Numbered from the stretch's first letter, positions 1-9,323 are shown. The stretch is DNA of 51,372 nucleotides from an uncultured Bacteroides sp. (GCA_902388495.1 CABMPP010000029.1:1-51372); one strand, 5' to 3'. Notes: a model not told the origin generated them from the letters alone. Program-made: numbers and translations.

Positions 1-24
1 GTAGGTAGTCGCCGTTTTAGAGAG

Positions 25-54
25 AAGCCTCCATATCATTAGATGTGGGGGCTT
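25..54 (+). terminator. Intrinsic terminator of an upstream gene
   Basis: A 9-bp stem (25-33 with 46-54, one G-U pair) with a 12-nt loop is followed by a T-rich tract. It closes a transcription unit lying left of the window. Confidence 0.6.
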
Positions 55-159
55 TCTTGTTTTTATATGTTTTCTGTGTCGAAAATGTAAAAAAGTGCAG
101 TTCTTGAAAAACAAATATAAACCTCAACTGTTTATTATTGTGAACCTATTAGAAACGAC

Positions 160-600
160 ATGAAAACAACTGTAAAGACATTCTGGCTGTACATGCTACT
201 GATGCTGACTTGCAGCATTAGTGCTAAAGCCTTTGACTTTACAAAGGTGGATGCCAGACTGGCCGAAACCTGCGAAGTCTCAGCTTCCTTATCTTCATGT
301 TCTTCTTCCGATAATGTTGAAACGAAAGCCTCTGCTTTTACCGATATTAAATATACGTGGACATCGGATATAGAATTGGGTAATAAACCAATTACCGAAA
401 TCTATTCTATGAACCAGCAGCGTCTGCGCAGAGCTCTTGAAGATAACATATTTCTAAGAAATATTCTTTTGGTTTTATCCAATCACGAGAACCTTCTCGT
501 ACAAGATCAGTCTAAACTATACTATTCAGATAAAGACCCGTATTATGCAATGACGGGTAGTGATTACTATATTTATACGCTCCGGCGGATTTTGATTTAG
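160..600 (+). CDS. Small secreted hypothetical protein
   Basis: 146 residues. The N-terminus has lysines followed by a hydrophobic stretch ending near AKA (about residues 5-24), a plausible Sec signal peptide, so the mature protein is probably periplasmic. No motif I recognise; a Ser/Cys-rich patch follows the signal. It stands alone before the TonB operon with a 153-bp gap, and no function can be assigned. Conservation near tonB-exbBD loci would be the only hint of a link. Confidence 0.6.
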   Translation: MKTTVKTFWLYMLLMLTCSISAKAFDFTKVDARLAETCEVSASLSSCSSSDNVETKASAFTDIKYTWTSDIELGNKPITEIYSMNQQRLRRALEDNIFLRNILLVLSNHENLLVQDQSKLYYSDKDPYYAMTGSDYYIYTLRRILI

Positions 601-753
601 CCGATACTTCTTTATTAAAACCTCTCTTTCCCCTTCTTTCCCTGTAGTAGCAGAAAGTGGGTGTCCTCTTCGTATGCCTTTGTGCTGAGATGTGGACATT
701 GCTACCCCTATGCTTCAAAATCAATTTCAATACTAACAATTAAATTTATCGTT

Positions 754-1566
754 ATGGAAACTACTCAAAAGAAATCCGCCTCTTTTAAGGGCATCAAGTC
801 TGCCGGTTGGGTAATCGTTATCTGTTTTATTATCGCCGTGCTTATTTTTAACTTTGTGTTGGGAAATCCATCCAACTTCATGAACAATGATCCGAACAAC
901 CACCCGTTGCCGGGAAACTTCCTCGGTACTATCTATAAAGGTGGGTTTATTGTTCCGATCATTCAAACCCTCTTGCTGACCGTCATTGCACTCAGCATTG
1001 AACGTTACATTGCTATTCGTGCTGCTTTCGGTAAAGGCCAGTTGGCAAAATTTGTGGCTAATATAAAGGCGGCTCTGGCTGCCGGTGATATGAAGAAGGC
1101 TCAGCAGGTCTGTGATGCACAGCGTGGCTCCGTGGCCAATGTAGTGAATGCTACTTTGAAGAAGTATGCCGAAATGGAGAATGACACCGAGCTTTCTAAA
1201 GATCAGAAATTACTTGCCATTCAGAAGGAACTGGAAGAAGCTACCGCGCTGGAACTGCCGATGATGGAGCAGAACCTTCCGATCATCGGTACCATTACTA
1301 CGCTGGGCACATTGATGGGACTGCTCGGTACGGTTATCGGCATGATCCGTTCGTTTGCTGCCTTGGCTGCCGGAGGTAGTGCCGACTCTATGGCGTTGTC
1401 GCAAGGTATTTCCGAGGCATTGATTAATACTGCCTTCGGTATCTTGACCGGTGCACTGGCCGTTATTTCCTACAACTACTATACCAATAAGATTGATAAG
1501 CTGACTTACAGCCTCGATGAGGTTGGCTTCTCCATTGTGCAGACTTTTGCTGCTACGCATAAATAA
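754..1566 (+). CDS. exbB: MotA/TolQ/ExbB proton channel family protein
   Basis: 270 residues from the ATG at 754. The frame stays open upstream to 661, but those codons do not look like ExbB sequence. ExbB forms the inner-membrane proton channel that, with ExbD, energises TonB for outer-membrane uptake. Membrane segments are visible near residues 17-37 and 66-85, and the family's C-terminal pair with glycine-rich sequence (LPIIGTITTLGTLMGLLGT) lies in the second half. The first membrane segment is additional to the usual three, as is common in Bacteroidota. It is followed by two exbD genes and tonB in the same direction. Confidence 0.9.
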   Translation: METTQKKSASFKGIKSAGWVIVICFIIAVLIFNFVLGNPSNFMNNDPNNHPLPGNFLGTIYKGGFIVPIIQTLLLTVIALSIERYIAIRAAFGKGQLAKFVANIKAALAAGDMKKAQQVCDAQRGSVANVVNATLKKYAEMENDTELSKDQKLLAIQKELEEATALELPMMEQNLPIIGTITTLGTLMGLLGTVIGMIRSFAALAAGGSADSMALSQGISEALINTAFGILTGALAVISYNYYTNKIDKLTYSLDEVGFSIVQTFAATHK

Positions 1567-1595
1567 ATCGACCGGACCCTTTAAATCTTACAATT

Positions 1596-2201
1596 ATGGG
1601 TAGAGCGAAGATAAAAAAGAAAAGTACGTTCATCGATATGACGGCGATGAGTGACGTGACCGTATTGCTGCTGACTTTCTTCATGCTGACTTCTACGTTT
1701 GTGAAGAAAGAACCGGTACAGGTCACCACCCCGGCCTCCGTATCAGAGATTAAGATTCCGGAGACAAATGTACTCCAGATATTGGTCGACCCGAGCGGAA
1801 AAATATTTATGAGTCTGGACAAACAGGCTGACTTGCGCAATGTGCTGGAAGCTATGGGGCAGGAATACGGAGTAACCTTTACTCCGGAGGAAACCAAGAA
1901 GTTCATGTTGGCATCTACTTTCGGCGTGCCGATGAAGAGCATGAAGAAATACCTCGACTTGCCGCAAGACCAGCAGGATGCAGTGTTGAAGAATGAAGGA
2001 ATACCGACCGACAGTATCGACAATCAGTTCAAAGCATGGGTACGCAATGCCCGTGCAGCGAACAGCGACCTGCGTATTGCCATCAAGGCAGATGCCAATA
2101 CTCCTTATTCCGTAATAAAGAACGTGATGAACTCGCTTCAGGACCTCAGGGAGAACCGGTACAACCTGATTACTTCTCTGAAAACAACAAGTGACGAGTG
2201 A
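1596..2201 (+). CDS. exbD: Biopolymer transporter ExbD/TolR
   Basis: 201 residues. A basic N-terminus (MGRAKIKKKSTFIDMTAMSD) leads into one membrane segment with the conserved aspartate just before it (about residue 20), then a periplasmic domain, the ExbD topology. ExbD couples proton flow through ExbB to TonB. It has a longer periplasmic domain than E. coli ExbD (about 140 residues in total). It lies 29 bp after exbB and is followed by a second exbD, an arrangement typical of Bacteroidota TonB operons. Confidence 0.88.
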   Translation: MGRAKIKKKSTFIDMTAMSDVTVLLLTFFMLTSTFVKKEPVQVTTPASVSEIKIPETNVLQILVDPSGKIFMSLDKQADLRNVLEAMGQEYGVTFTPEETKKFMLASTFGVPMKSMKKYLDLPQDQQDAVLKNEGIPTDSIDNQFKAWVRNARAANSDLRIAIKADANTPYSVIKNVMNSLQDLRENRYNLITSLKTTSDE

Positions 2202-2241
2202 CAAGCTACGAGTTACAAGTAGAACAAGAAAGGAAAACATT

Positions 2242-2892
2242 ATGGCTGAAATACAAGAAAGCGGCAATAAGAAAGGCGGGAAAAGCAAACAGAAGAAAAT
2301 GACCGTCCGGGTGGACTTTACTCCGATGGTAGATATGAACATGCTGCTGATTACCTTCTTTATGCTTTGTACCTCACTGAGCAAACCTCAGACCATGGAG
2401 ATAAGCATGCCGAGCAACGACAAGAGCATTACCGAAGAGCAGCAGACTAAAGTAAAGGCATCGCAAGCCATCACGCTGCTACTGGGCGATGACAACAAAC
2501 TGTATTATTACGAAGGAGAGCCCAACTACAAAGACTACACCTCGCTGAAGGAAACCACCTATCAGCCGGACGGTCTGAGGGCAATGCTCCTGCAACGTAA
2601 TAGAGCTGCTGTGAATGAAGTGAACAAGCTGAAGCAGCAGAAACTGGAACTGAAGATATCAGAAGACGACTACCGGAAACAGCTCTCTGAAATAAAGAGC
2701 GGAAAAGATACGCCGACAGTCATCATCAAGGCTACCGATGCAGCCTCGTACAAGAATCTGATTGATGCCCTCGATGAGATGCAGATATGCAATATAGGTA
2801 AGTATGTGATAACGGACATTGCCGAAGCCGACCAGTTTCTGATGAAGAACTACGAAGGCAAAGGCGCTCTGTCGCAGAACATTGCCGAATGA
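2242..2892 (+). CDS. exbD: Second ExbD/TolR-type protein
   Basis: 216 residues from the ATG at 2242, which has an AGGAAAAC ribosome site upstream; the frame is open to 2191 but overlaps the previous gene without a good start. A lysine-rich N-terminus, the VDFTPMVDMNMLL motif with the membrane aspartate, one membrane helix and a periplasmic domain match ExbD. Paired exbD genes may form a heteromeric complex. The central part (about residues 115-155) is lysine/glutamate rich and probably coiled coil. Confidence 0.87.
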   Translation: MAEIQESGNKKGGKSKQKKMTVRVDFTPMVDMNMLLITFFMLCTSLSKPQTMEISMPSNDKSITEEQQTKVKASQAITLLLGDDNKLYYYEGEPNYKDYTSLKETTYQPDGLRAMLLQRNRAAVNEVNKLKQQKLELKISEDDYRKQLSEIKSGKDTPTVIIKATDAASYKNLIDALDEMQICNIGKYVITDIAEADQFLMKNYEGKGALSQNIAE

Positions 2893-2919
2893 TGTGTAAC
2901 ACCTAAAAATTAGAAGAAT

Positions 2920-3735
2920 ATGTCTAAAGTAGATTTAAGTTCTCAGGCGTGGTGTGACCTGATATTCAGCGGCAAGAACAAAGCGTACGGCGCCTATAAG
3001 ATGCGTGAGGACTCTCCCAAGCGTCATAATATAGCTGTGATATTGGTGATAGTCATTGCACTGATAGGCTTCAGCATTCCTACACTGATAAAGATGGCTA
3101 CCCCCAAGCAGAAGGAAGTGATGACGGAAGTGACCACCCTCTCGCAACTGGAAGAGCCCGAAGTGAAGCAGGAAGAAATGAAGCGCGTGGAACCTGTAGC
3201 CCCGCCGCCGCCCGCCTTGAAGAGTTCAATCAAGTTCACCGCCCCCGTCATCAAGAAAGATGAAGAGGTAAGGGATGAGGATGAGATAAAGAGCCAGACG
3301 GAACTGACCCAGACCAAAGTCGCCATCTCCATTGCAGATGTGAAAGGTAATGACGAAGCCAATGGCAAGGACATTGCCGACCTGAAACAAGTGGTTACGC
3401 AGGCACCCGTAGAAGAGGAAAAAGTATTCGATATGGTAGAGCAGATGCCTACCTTCCCCGGTGGCCAGGCCGAACTGCTGAAATATATTGCCGATCATTT
3501 GAAATATCCGACAATTGCCCAGGAGAACGGTGTGCAAGGACGTGTGACCTGCCAGTTTGTAGTAGGCAAAGACGGTAAAGTGCGGGATGTGACCATCCTC
3601 AAAACCCTGGACCCCTACTGTGACAAAGAAGCCGTCCGGGTGATATTATCAATGCCCAGTTGGATTCCGGGCAAGCAGAATGGTAAACCGGTCTCTGTGA
3701 AGTATACAGTGCCGATAACGTTTAGGTTACGATAA
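2920..3735 (+). CDS. tonB: Energy transducer TonB
   Basis: 271 residues. After a short cytoplasmic part comes one membrane segment (about residues 36-56), then a Glu/Lys/Pro-rich linker with a PPPP run (about residues 93-96), then a C-terminal TonB domain: the FPGGQAELLKYIADHLKYP motif and GRVTCQFVVGKDGKV are hallmarks of Bacteroidota TonB. It spans the periplasm and transmits the ExbBD energy to outer-membrane receptors. It is the fourth gene of the operon. Confidence 0.92.
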   Translation: MSKVDLSSQAWCDLIFSGKNKAYGAYKMREDSPKRHNIAVILVIVIALIGFSIPTLIKMATPKQKEVMTEVTTLSQLEEPEVKQEEMKRVEPVAPPPPALKSSIKFTAPVIKKDEEVRDEDEIKSQTELTQTKVAISIADVKGNDEANGKDIADLKQVVTQAPVEEEKVFDMVEQMPTFPGGQAELLKYIADHLKYPTIAQENGVQGRVTCQFVVGKDGKVRDVTILKTLDPYCDKEAVRVILSMPSWIPGKQNGKPVSVKYTVPITFRLR

Positions 3736-3745
3736 GTGTGTGTGT

Positions 3746-4696
3746 ATGAAAACGGTGAAACAACTTCAGCTTTCGGGCTTGTTCGTAATGCTGGCTCTGC
3801 TGTCTGCCTGCCAGAGCAAGCCCAAGGATGGACAGACGGATACCTATACATCCGGTGTGATTGCAATAGCTGCCGACGAAAGTTTCCAGCCTATTGTTCA
3901 GGAAGAAATCGATGTATTCGAGGGTCTGTTCCCCCTGGCAGGAATTGTACCCCGTTATGTGACGGAAGTTGAAGCCGTCAATCTCTTGCTCAAGGACAGT
4001 CTGCGGTTGGCAATAACCAGCCGCAGGCTGACTCCCGAGGAGATGAACTCCTTCAACAGCCGGAAATTCTTCCCGGAGGAGATAAAGATTGCCACGGACG
4101 GGCTGGCTTTGATTACCCACCGCAGCAATCCGGATTCGCTGATTACGGTAAAAGACATCCGCCGCATCCTGACCGGAGATGCCGGACAATGGACGGACAT
4201 TTATCCCACTTCCCGCCTGAAGGATATTCGCTTGGTCTTCGACAATAAGAATTCCAGTACCGTACGCTTTGCAGTGGACTCCATCTGTCGGGGAGCAGCG
4301 CTCTCGAACCGTGTAAAGGCGCTGAAGACAAATAAAGAAGTCATCGACTACGTATCCCGTACGCCCGATGCCATCGGCATTATCGGTGTGAACTGGCTGA
4401 GCGACCGCAACGACAGTACAGGACTCTCTTTCAGTGCAGAGGTGCGGGTAATGTCCGTCAGTGCCGCCGACAAAGCCACACCTGCGAATAGTTACAAACC
4501 CTATCAGGCATATTTGTTTTACGGCACTTATCCGTTGACACGCAGCATCTATGCCCTGCTGAACGACCCGCGGGGCGCACTCCCCTGGGGATTTGCCTCC
4601 TTCCTCGCTTCCGACCGGGGACAGCGGATTATACTGAAGTCGGGATTACTGCCCGCCACCCAGCCGGTGCGCGTGGTGAACGTCAAAGATGAATAA
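3746..4696 (+). CDS. PstS-like substrate-binding lipoprotein
   Basis: 316 residues from the ATG at 3746; the GTG at 3740 would only add two residues. The N-terminus has a lipoprotein signal (LLSAC, modified Cys about residue 18). The body resembles PstS/periplasmic phosphate-binding proteins, with an ITSRRLTPEEM segment and FDNKNSSTVRFAVDS near the ligand site. In Bacteroidota this type of protein often sits in TonB operons without a PstCAB transporter, so a role in uptake or sensing is inferred, not shown. It begins 10 nt after tonB ends. Confidence 0.8.
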   Translation: MKTVKQLQLSGLFVMLALLSACQSKPKDGQTDTYTSGVIAIAADESFQPIVQEEIDVFEGLFPLAGIVPRYVTEVEAVNLLLKDSLRLAITSRRLTPEEMNSFNSRKFFPEEIKIATDGLALITHRSNPDSLITVKDIRRILTGDAGQWTDIYPTSRLKDIRLVFDNKNSSTVRFAVDSICRGAALSNRVKALKTNKEVIDYVSRTPDAIGIIGVNWLSDRNDSTGLSFSAEVRVMSVSAADKATPANSYKPYQAYLFYGTYPLTRSIYALLNDPRGALPWGFASFLASDRGQRIILKSGLLPATQPVRVVNVKDE

Positions 4697-4701
4697 CTAA
4701 A

Positions 4702-6147
4702 ATGAAAGCTGAAATGAAACACAAATTTGTACTCTGTATGGGAGCGCTGCTGCTGGCAGGTACGCTCGCCGCACAAACGCCGGTGCCCGAATGGCAGGCG
4801 GGTGTGGATAAAGTGAAAAGTCTGATAAAGACGAGTCCCGAACAAGCTCTCGATGAAGCCGATGCACTGCTGAAAGGCAAGAATAAAAAGAATGTGGATC
4901 TTGTGACCTCCGTTGCCCGTGCCTACCTGGATGCAGGCAAACTGCCGGAAGCCGAGAACTACCTGGAACTGGCAAAGAAGGCCGATAACAAAGCTCCGGC
5001 GGTCTCTGTACTCGAAGGTGACATAGCCCTTGCCCGGAAAGACGTGGGCAAGGCTTGCCAACTTTATGAGCAATCCATCTATTTCGACCCCAATTACCGC
5101 GAAGGTTATCTGAAGTATGCGCAAGCCTACAAATCGGCCAGTCCCACGCAGGCCATAGAGAAGTTGCAGCAACTCAAAGCGATAGCCCCCGACTGCGTGG
5201 AAGCCGACAAGGAACTGGCCGAAGTGTATTATGCCAACAACCGCTTTGGGAAAGCAGCCGAAACCTATGCCAAGTTTATCGACACCCCCGTGGCTACGGA
5301 AGACGACCGGCTGAAATATGCTTTCGCCCTGTTCCTGAACCATGATTTTGAGAAATCCTTGCAGGTTGCTCAGGAAGGTTTGGCTGCGAATGCCCGCCAT
5401 GCCGCCTTCAACCGCCTTGCCATGTACAACACTACCGACCTGAAACGCTACGAGGAAGCCGAACGATATGCCGACGCCTTCTTCCACGCTTCGGACAATG
5501 CCGATTATTCTTATCTGGACTATCGGTACCATGGAGCTTTGTTGAGCGCCCTGAAGAAATACGATCAGGCTGTGGCGGAGTATGCCAAAGCATTAGAAAA
5601 AGACAATACCCAGATTGAACTGTGGCGCGAAATCTCCGATGCCTACGAGCAGAACAACGATTATCCGCAATCCATAGCTGCTTACCGGAAATATTATGAT
5701 GCATTGAAGCAGAGTGAAAAGACTCCCGAAACCCTGTTCCAGTTAGGCCGCCTCTATTACGGAGAAGGAACTTCCCAGGACACGCTCGCCGTCCGGCCTG
5801 CCGACCGCATGGCCGCCTTGCAGTCTGCCGACTCTGTGTTTGCACTTGTTTCCGAACAAGCTCCCGATAGTTACCTGGGCGATTTGTGGCGTGCCCGCAC
5901 CAACTCTGCTATAGACCCTGAAACAACAGAAGGTTTGGCAAAACCTTATTATGAAAAGGTAGCGGGCATACTTTTGGCTAAAAACGATTCGAAATACAAC
6001 GCAGCATTGATAGAGTGCTACAGTTACTTGGGCTATTACTATCTGCTGAAGAGCGATTACCCTGTTTCAAAAGAGTTCTGGAATAAAATTCTGGCTATCG
6101 ACCCCACCAATGCCACAGCAAAAAAGGCGTTGGACGGCATCAAATAG
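4702..6147 (+). CDS. Periplasmic TPR-repeat protein
   Basis: 481 residues from 4702; the ATG at 4714 is an equally good start. A signal peptide (hydrophobic stretch ending LAAQ) is followed by many tetratricopeptide repeats, seen as regular A/Y/G spacing (for example ARAYLDAGKLPEAENYLELA and AEVYYANNRFGKAAETYAKF). TPR arrays serve as protein-binding scaffolds. As last gene of the TonB operon it may help assemble the energising complex, which is inference from position. A strong terminator follows. Confidence 0.82.
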   Translation: MKAEMKHKFVLCMGALLLAGTLAAQTPVPEWQAGVDKVKSLIKTSPEQALDEADALLKGKNKKNVDLVTSVARAYLDAGKLPEAENYLELAKKADNKAPAVSVLEGDIALARKDVGKACQLYEQSIYFDPNYREGYLKYAQAYKSASPTQAIEKLQQLKAIAPDCVEADKELAEVYYANNRFGKAAETYAKFIDTPVATEDDRLKYAFALFLNHDFEKSLQVAQEGLAANARHAAFNRLAMYNTTDLKRYEEAERYADAFFHASDNADYSYLDYRYHGALLSALKKYDQAVAEYAKALEKDNTQIELWREISDAYEQNNDYPQSIAAYRKYYDALKQSEKTPETLFQLGRLYYGEGTSQDTLAVRPADRMAALQSADSVFALVSEQAPDSYLGDLWRARTNSAIDPETTEGLAKPYYEKVAGILLAKNDSKYNAALIECYSYLGYYYLLKSDYPVSKEFWNKILAIDPTNATAKKALDGIK

Positions 6148-6175
6148 CGATAATTTTAGTTGTTTGTCGTGTCGG

Positions 6176-6204
6176 GAGGAGCGGAGAGTGATTCTTAGCT
6201 CCTC
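6176..6204 (+). terminator. Terminator of the tonB operon
   Basis: A perfect 7-bp stem (6176-6182 with 6198-6204) is followed directly by a run of eight T. Confidence 0.85.
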
Positions 6205-6264
6205 TTTTTTTTGAGGCTTCTGATTCTTTTTTCTTCTTCCTTTGCATTTTTCTTGCTCGGGCGC

Positions 6265-6294
6265 TTGCAGATATCAAAAGAATGTCTACCTTTG
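6265..6294 (+). promoter_or_regulatory. Host-type promoter of the ABC/GntR operon
   Basis: A TTG at 6265-6267 is spaced 19 nt from TACCTTTG at 6287-6294, matching the Bacteroidota -33/-7 promoter pattern. The ABC ATPase start codon lies 57 nt downstream. Confidence 0.65.
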
Positions 6295-6296
6295 CG

Positions 6297-6318
6297 GTGT
6301 ACTATTATACTAATACAC
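6297..6318 (+). promoter_or_regulatory. Likely GntR (YtrA-type) operator
   Basis: A 22-bp near-palindrome of the form GTGTAnTA-N6-TAnTACAC (9 of 11 positions symmetric) starts 2 bp after the -7 box and would cover the transcription start. YtrA-type GntR repressors bind such sites in front of the ABC operon that contains their own gene; the repressor here is the gene at 8036. Binding is inferred. Confidence 0.6.
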
Positions 6319-6351
6319 ATAAATAATAGAATATTTAAATCATCCAAGCGT

Positions 6352-7206
6352 ATGTTACAAGTAGAAAACATTTCATTTAGTTATCGTAAGGGCAAGAAAG
6401 AAGTCCTGCACGATTTTTCGCTTTCGCTGGAAGGAGGCAGGGTATACGGGCTGTTGGGAAAGAACGGAGCCGGTAAGTCCACACTGCTTTACCTGATGAG
6501 CGGGTTGCTTACTCCCAAACGTGGGAAGGTAATGTACCGTGATACCGATGTACGTCGTCGGTTGCCTGTTACGTTGCAGGACATGTTCCTGGTGCCCGAA
6601 GAGTTCGAACTGCCATCGATTTCTCTGATCAGCTACGTAGAACTGAACAGTAAGTTCTATCCGCGCTTCAGTAAGGAAGATATGGTGAAGTACCTGCATT
6701 TCTTCGAGATGAATTTGGATGCAGACCTGGGAGCGTTGTCCATGGGGCAGAAGAAGAAAGTCTTCATGAGTTTTGCACTTGCCACCAATACCTCACTGCT
6801 GCTGATGGACGAGCCTACCAATGGGCTGGATATTCCGGGCAAGAGTCAGTTCCGCAAATTTATTGCTTCGGGCATGTCGGACGATAAAACCATTGTCATC
6901 TCTACACACCAGGTGCGCGATATCGACAAGGTGCTGGACCATGTATTGATAATGGACAATAGCCATGTGTTGCTGGACCAGTCCATTGCCAGCATCTGCA
7001 GCAAACTCTTTTTCACGGAGAGCGACGACCGGGAGCTGGCGAAGACGGCACTCTATACACTTCCGTCCGTGCAGGGCAATTTCCTGATGTTGCCTAATAA
7101 GGAAGGTGAAGAATCGGAAATCAACCTCGAACTGTTGTTCGGCGCCGCGCTTGCCGCCCCCGATGAGATAGCAACTATGTTTCACTCTAAAACGAACGAA
7201 CAATGA
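6352..7206 (+). CDS. ABC transporter ATP-binding protein
   Basis: 284 residues from the ATG at 6352; the frame is open further upstream through promoter and terminator sequence, so that extension is not coding. Walker A (GKNGAGKST), an LSMGQKKK signature, Walker B (LLLMDEPTNGLD) and the switch His (ISTHQV) are all present. It pairs with the permease that overlaps its stop. ATPases of this short type with a GntR regulator often act in peptide or envelope-stress export; the substrate is not evident. Confidence 0.9.
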   Translation: MLQVENISFSYRKGKKEVLHDFSLSLEGGRVYGLLGKNGAGKSTLLYLMSGLLTPKRGKVMYRDTDVRRRLPVTLQDMFLVPEEFELPSISLISYVELNSKFYPRFSKEDMVKYLHFFEMNLDADLGALSMGQKKKVFMSFALATNTSLLLMDEPTNGLDIPGKSQFRKFIASGMSDDKTIVISTHQVRDIDKVLDHVLIMDNSHVLLDQSIASICSKLFFTESDDRELAKTALYTLPSVQGNFLMLPNKEGEESEINLELLFGAALAAPDEIATMFHSKTNEQ

Positions 7207-8033
7207 TAAGCGATACTTTTTTTAGTTTAAGCCGCTTTGTGAGCGTATGCCGCAAGGAGATGGTAGAGAATTGGAAGCCATACGTGCTCCGTTCGGTGAT
7301 GGTCTATGGAGTTCTGGCAATTCTTTTTATTTGGAATGGGTATTATACTTATAAGTTTGCCGGTTCCTACTCGGCAGGTGAGACGGACCCTATGTGGGTA
7401 TTTGAATCTGTATTGTTTCTGTGCGGACTTTTTGCCTGGGGATGTATCAGTGCTTCGTTCACCATGGAGCGGATGAAGACCAAAACGAGCCGGCTTGTTG
7501 TGTTGATGACGCCTGCCACCATGTTCGAGAAATTCTTCTCCCGCTGGTTACTGGCTACATTTGGTTTTCTCGTGGTATACTTGATTGCTTTCAAGATGGC
7601 AGACTGGACCCGCGTTGCTGTCTATACGGTAGCTTATCCTCAATTGGATATCGTCTCTTCATTCCCGCTTTGGGAGTTTTGTACGAATACCGGTAGCTTT
7701 TACGACGCTTCTGTAGAAAATGGCCAGGCGCTGATGTTTATAAGCGGATACTTCTTTGCCCAATCGTTCTTTTTGTTGGGTAGCGTTGTCTGGCCCAAGA
7801 ATGCACTTGTCAAGACGTTTGCTGCCGGGATATGTATTGTGATAGTGTATGTTTTGGTTGCAATAGCATGTATCAAGGCTGTCGTACCCCATGATCTCAA
7901 TATAAGCGGTGGAGATATCTCCGAAGTGGCGGCACGCAATACGGTAATTACGATCAATTTCATTTTCGTCTTCTTTAATTGGGTACTTGCCTATTTCCGT
8001 TTCAAAGAATCAGAAATCATTAACCGTTGGTAA
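7203..8033 (+). CDS. ABC transporter permease-like membrane protein
   Basis: 276 residues with about six hydrophobic membrane segments. The start codon overlaps the ATPase stop (ATGA), so the two are translationally coupled. No catalytic motif is expected. It is the membrane partner of the ATPase at 6352, and the substrate is unknown. The C-terminal end is followed after 2 nt by the gntR start. Confidence 0.8.
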   Translation: MISDTFFSLSRFVSVCRKEMVENWKPYVLRSVMVYGVLAILFIWNGYYTYKFAGSYSAGETDPMWVFESVLFLCGLFAWGCISASFTMERMKTKTSRLVVLMTPATMFEKFFSRWLLATFGFLVVYLIAFKMADWTRVAVYTVAYPQLDIVSSFPLWEFCTNTGSFYDASVENGQALMFISGYFFAQSFFLLGSVVWPKNALVKTFAAGICIVIVYVLVAIACIKAVVPHDLNISGGDISEVAARNTVITINFIFVFFNWVLAYFRFKESEIINRW

Positions 8034-8035
8034 TT

Positions 8036-8404
8036 ATGAACTTTAAAGATAGTAAAGCCATCTACCTGCAAATAGCAGACCGCATTTGCGATGAAGTGCT
8101 TCTCGGGCAATATCAGGAGGAAGAGCGTATTCCTTCGGTACGGGAGTATGCGGCTGTGGTAGAGGTCAACGCCAATACGGTGATGCGCTCGTACGACTAC
8201 TTGCAGACGCAAGGCGTCATCTACAACAAGCGGGGCATCGGTTACTTTGTATCGGCCGGTGCACGCGGATTGATCCTTTCGCTGCGAAAAGAATATTTTC
8301 TGAAAGAAGAAGTGGATTATTTCTTCAAGCAGATATTTACGTTGGGGATTTCGGCCAAAGAACTGGCGGATATGTACCAGGAGTTTATTAAGAAACAAAA
8401 ATAA
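8036..8404 (+). CDS. GntR-family regulator, YtrA type
   Basis: 122 residues from the ATG at 8036; a TTG at 8027 is open in frame but less likely. The N-terminal winged HTH is visible (AIYLQIADRICDEVLLGQYQ then PSVREYAAVVEVNANTVMRSYDYLQ), followed only by a short helical tail, as in the YtrA subfamily. Such repressors control the ABC operon they belong to. The palindrome at 6297-6318 is its likely site. Confidence 0.88.
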   Translation: MNFKDSKAIYLQIADRICDEVLLGQYQEEERIPSVREYAAVVEVNANTVMRSYDYLQTQGVIYNKRGIGYFVSAGARGLILSLRKEYFLKEEVDYFFKQIFTLGISAKELADMYQEFIKKQK

Positions 8405-8416
8405 AAGAAGATAGTT

Positions 8417-9223
8417 ATGAAAAGAACAACTTATATACTGATAGGAATGCTGATTGCCGGACTGGTGGCGATAATCGGCGTAATATTCTATATACCTACC
8501 CTGGGTAGTACCTGGGAAGACAATTCCGTGGAGATCAACGGAGAACAGAAGACGGTGCAGTTGCCCGAATGCCGTGTAGTACAGTTCTTGATACATACGG
8601 ACGAGAAGGATAGGGGGAAAACCGTCGCTTTTGAAAACACAACGCTGTTGATGCAATCTACGGGTGCGGCAACGGGTAGCTTTGCCTATGCCGATGGACT
8701 GGATTCATACTTGTCGATGAAAACCAGTGGAGATACTTTGAATATTGTGTTCGATCTCTCGGCAAACAAATTGGATGATAAATTTAAGGATATGCGCTGG
8801 ATAAATGTGCGCACGGCAGGGATGTGCCTGAATATACCGGAGAGTGTTCAGCATGTGTCTGTCGCGGCTTATGTCTTGAAAACAACCTTCAAGGGTTTCG
8901 ACCGGGATACTTTTTCGTTCAACGTACAGGGGGCTGCCAGCGTGGAAGATTGCCGTATCAATTCTTTAAGCGCTTGTGCTGAAAGCTTGCATTTTAATAG
9001 CGGTGAAGTACATGATTTATATCTGAACCTGGATGACATTCGCAGATGGGATGTAGAAACAGATTCTTTCCATATAGATACGGAGCATCTGACCGGTTCC
9101 AGGGAGCATCGTAACACTCTTCAGAAAGGAGAATGCCGACAAGTTTTGTGGACTCCGCAAACAGAAAAGGCTTCCTTGACTCTGAATTTGCCGGAGGCGG
9201 CCAAGATAGAAATAGGAGAGTGA
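8417..9223 (+). CDS. Membrane-anchored hypothetical protein
   Basis: 268 residues. A single hydrophobic segment (about residues 5-28) anchors the protein, and the rest is outside the cytoplasm and beta-rich. The alternating pattern in the C-terminal half recalls the adhesin-head/DUF2807-like beta folds often found beside such ABC/GntR genes, but I cannot confirm membership. It is the last gene of the GntR-controlled operon, 12 nt after gntR. Confidence 0.65.
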   Translation: MKRTTYILIGMLIAGLVAIIGVIFYIPTLGSTWEDNSVEINGEQKTVQLPECRVVQFLIHTDEKDRGKTVAFENTTLLMQSTGAATGSFAYADGLDSYLSMKTSGDTLNIVFDLSANKLDDKFKDMRWINVRTAGMCLNIPESVQHVSVAAYVLKTTFKGFDRDTFSFNVQGAASVEDCRINSLSACAESLHFNSGEVHDLYLNLDDIRRWDVETDSFHIDTEHLTGSREHRNTLQKGECRQVLWTPQTEKASLTLNLPEAAKIEIGE

Positions 9224-9263
9224 CCGATAATGCTGTAACAATAATATGCAGAGTATCTTAATT

Positions 9264-9303
9264 CCCCTCCTTCAGGAAGGAGGGGTGCCCGAAGGGTGGG
9301 GTG
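9264..9303. repeat. REP-like intergenic hairpin repeat
   Basis: A perfect 10-bp stem (9264-9273 with 9276-9285) of C/T- and G/A-rich arms is followed by a G-rich tail to about 9303. Short elements of this composition (CTCC...GGAGGGG then GGGGTGGT) are dispersed between genes in Bacteroides genomes, as I recall them. It may also end transcription. Confidence 0.45.
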
Positions 9304-9323
9304 GTAGGTGAGTCCTGAGAGGA

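Noticed and set aside
661..753. N-terminal extension of exbB
   Set aside because: The codons 661-753 do not match ExbB and the ATG at 754 starts the typical protein.
4549..5532. Minus-strand frame of 327 codons
   Set aside because: It is a shadow of the PstS-like and TPR genes on the + strand and has no independent support.
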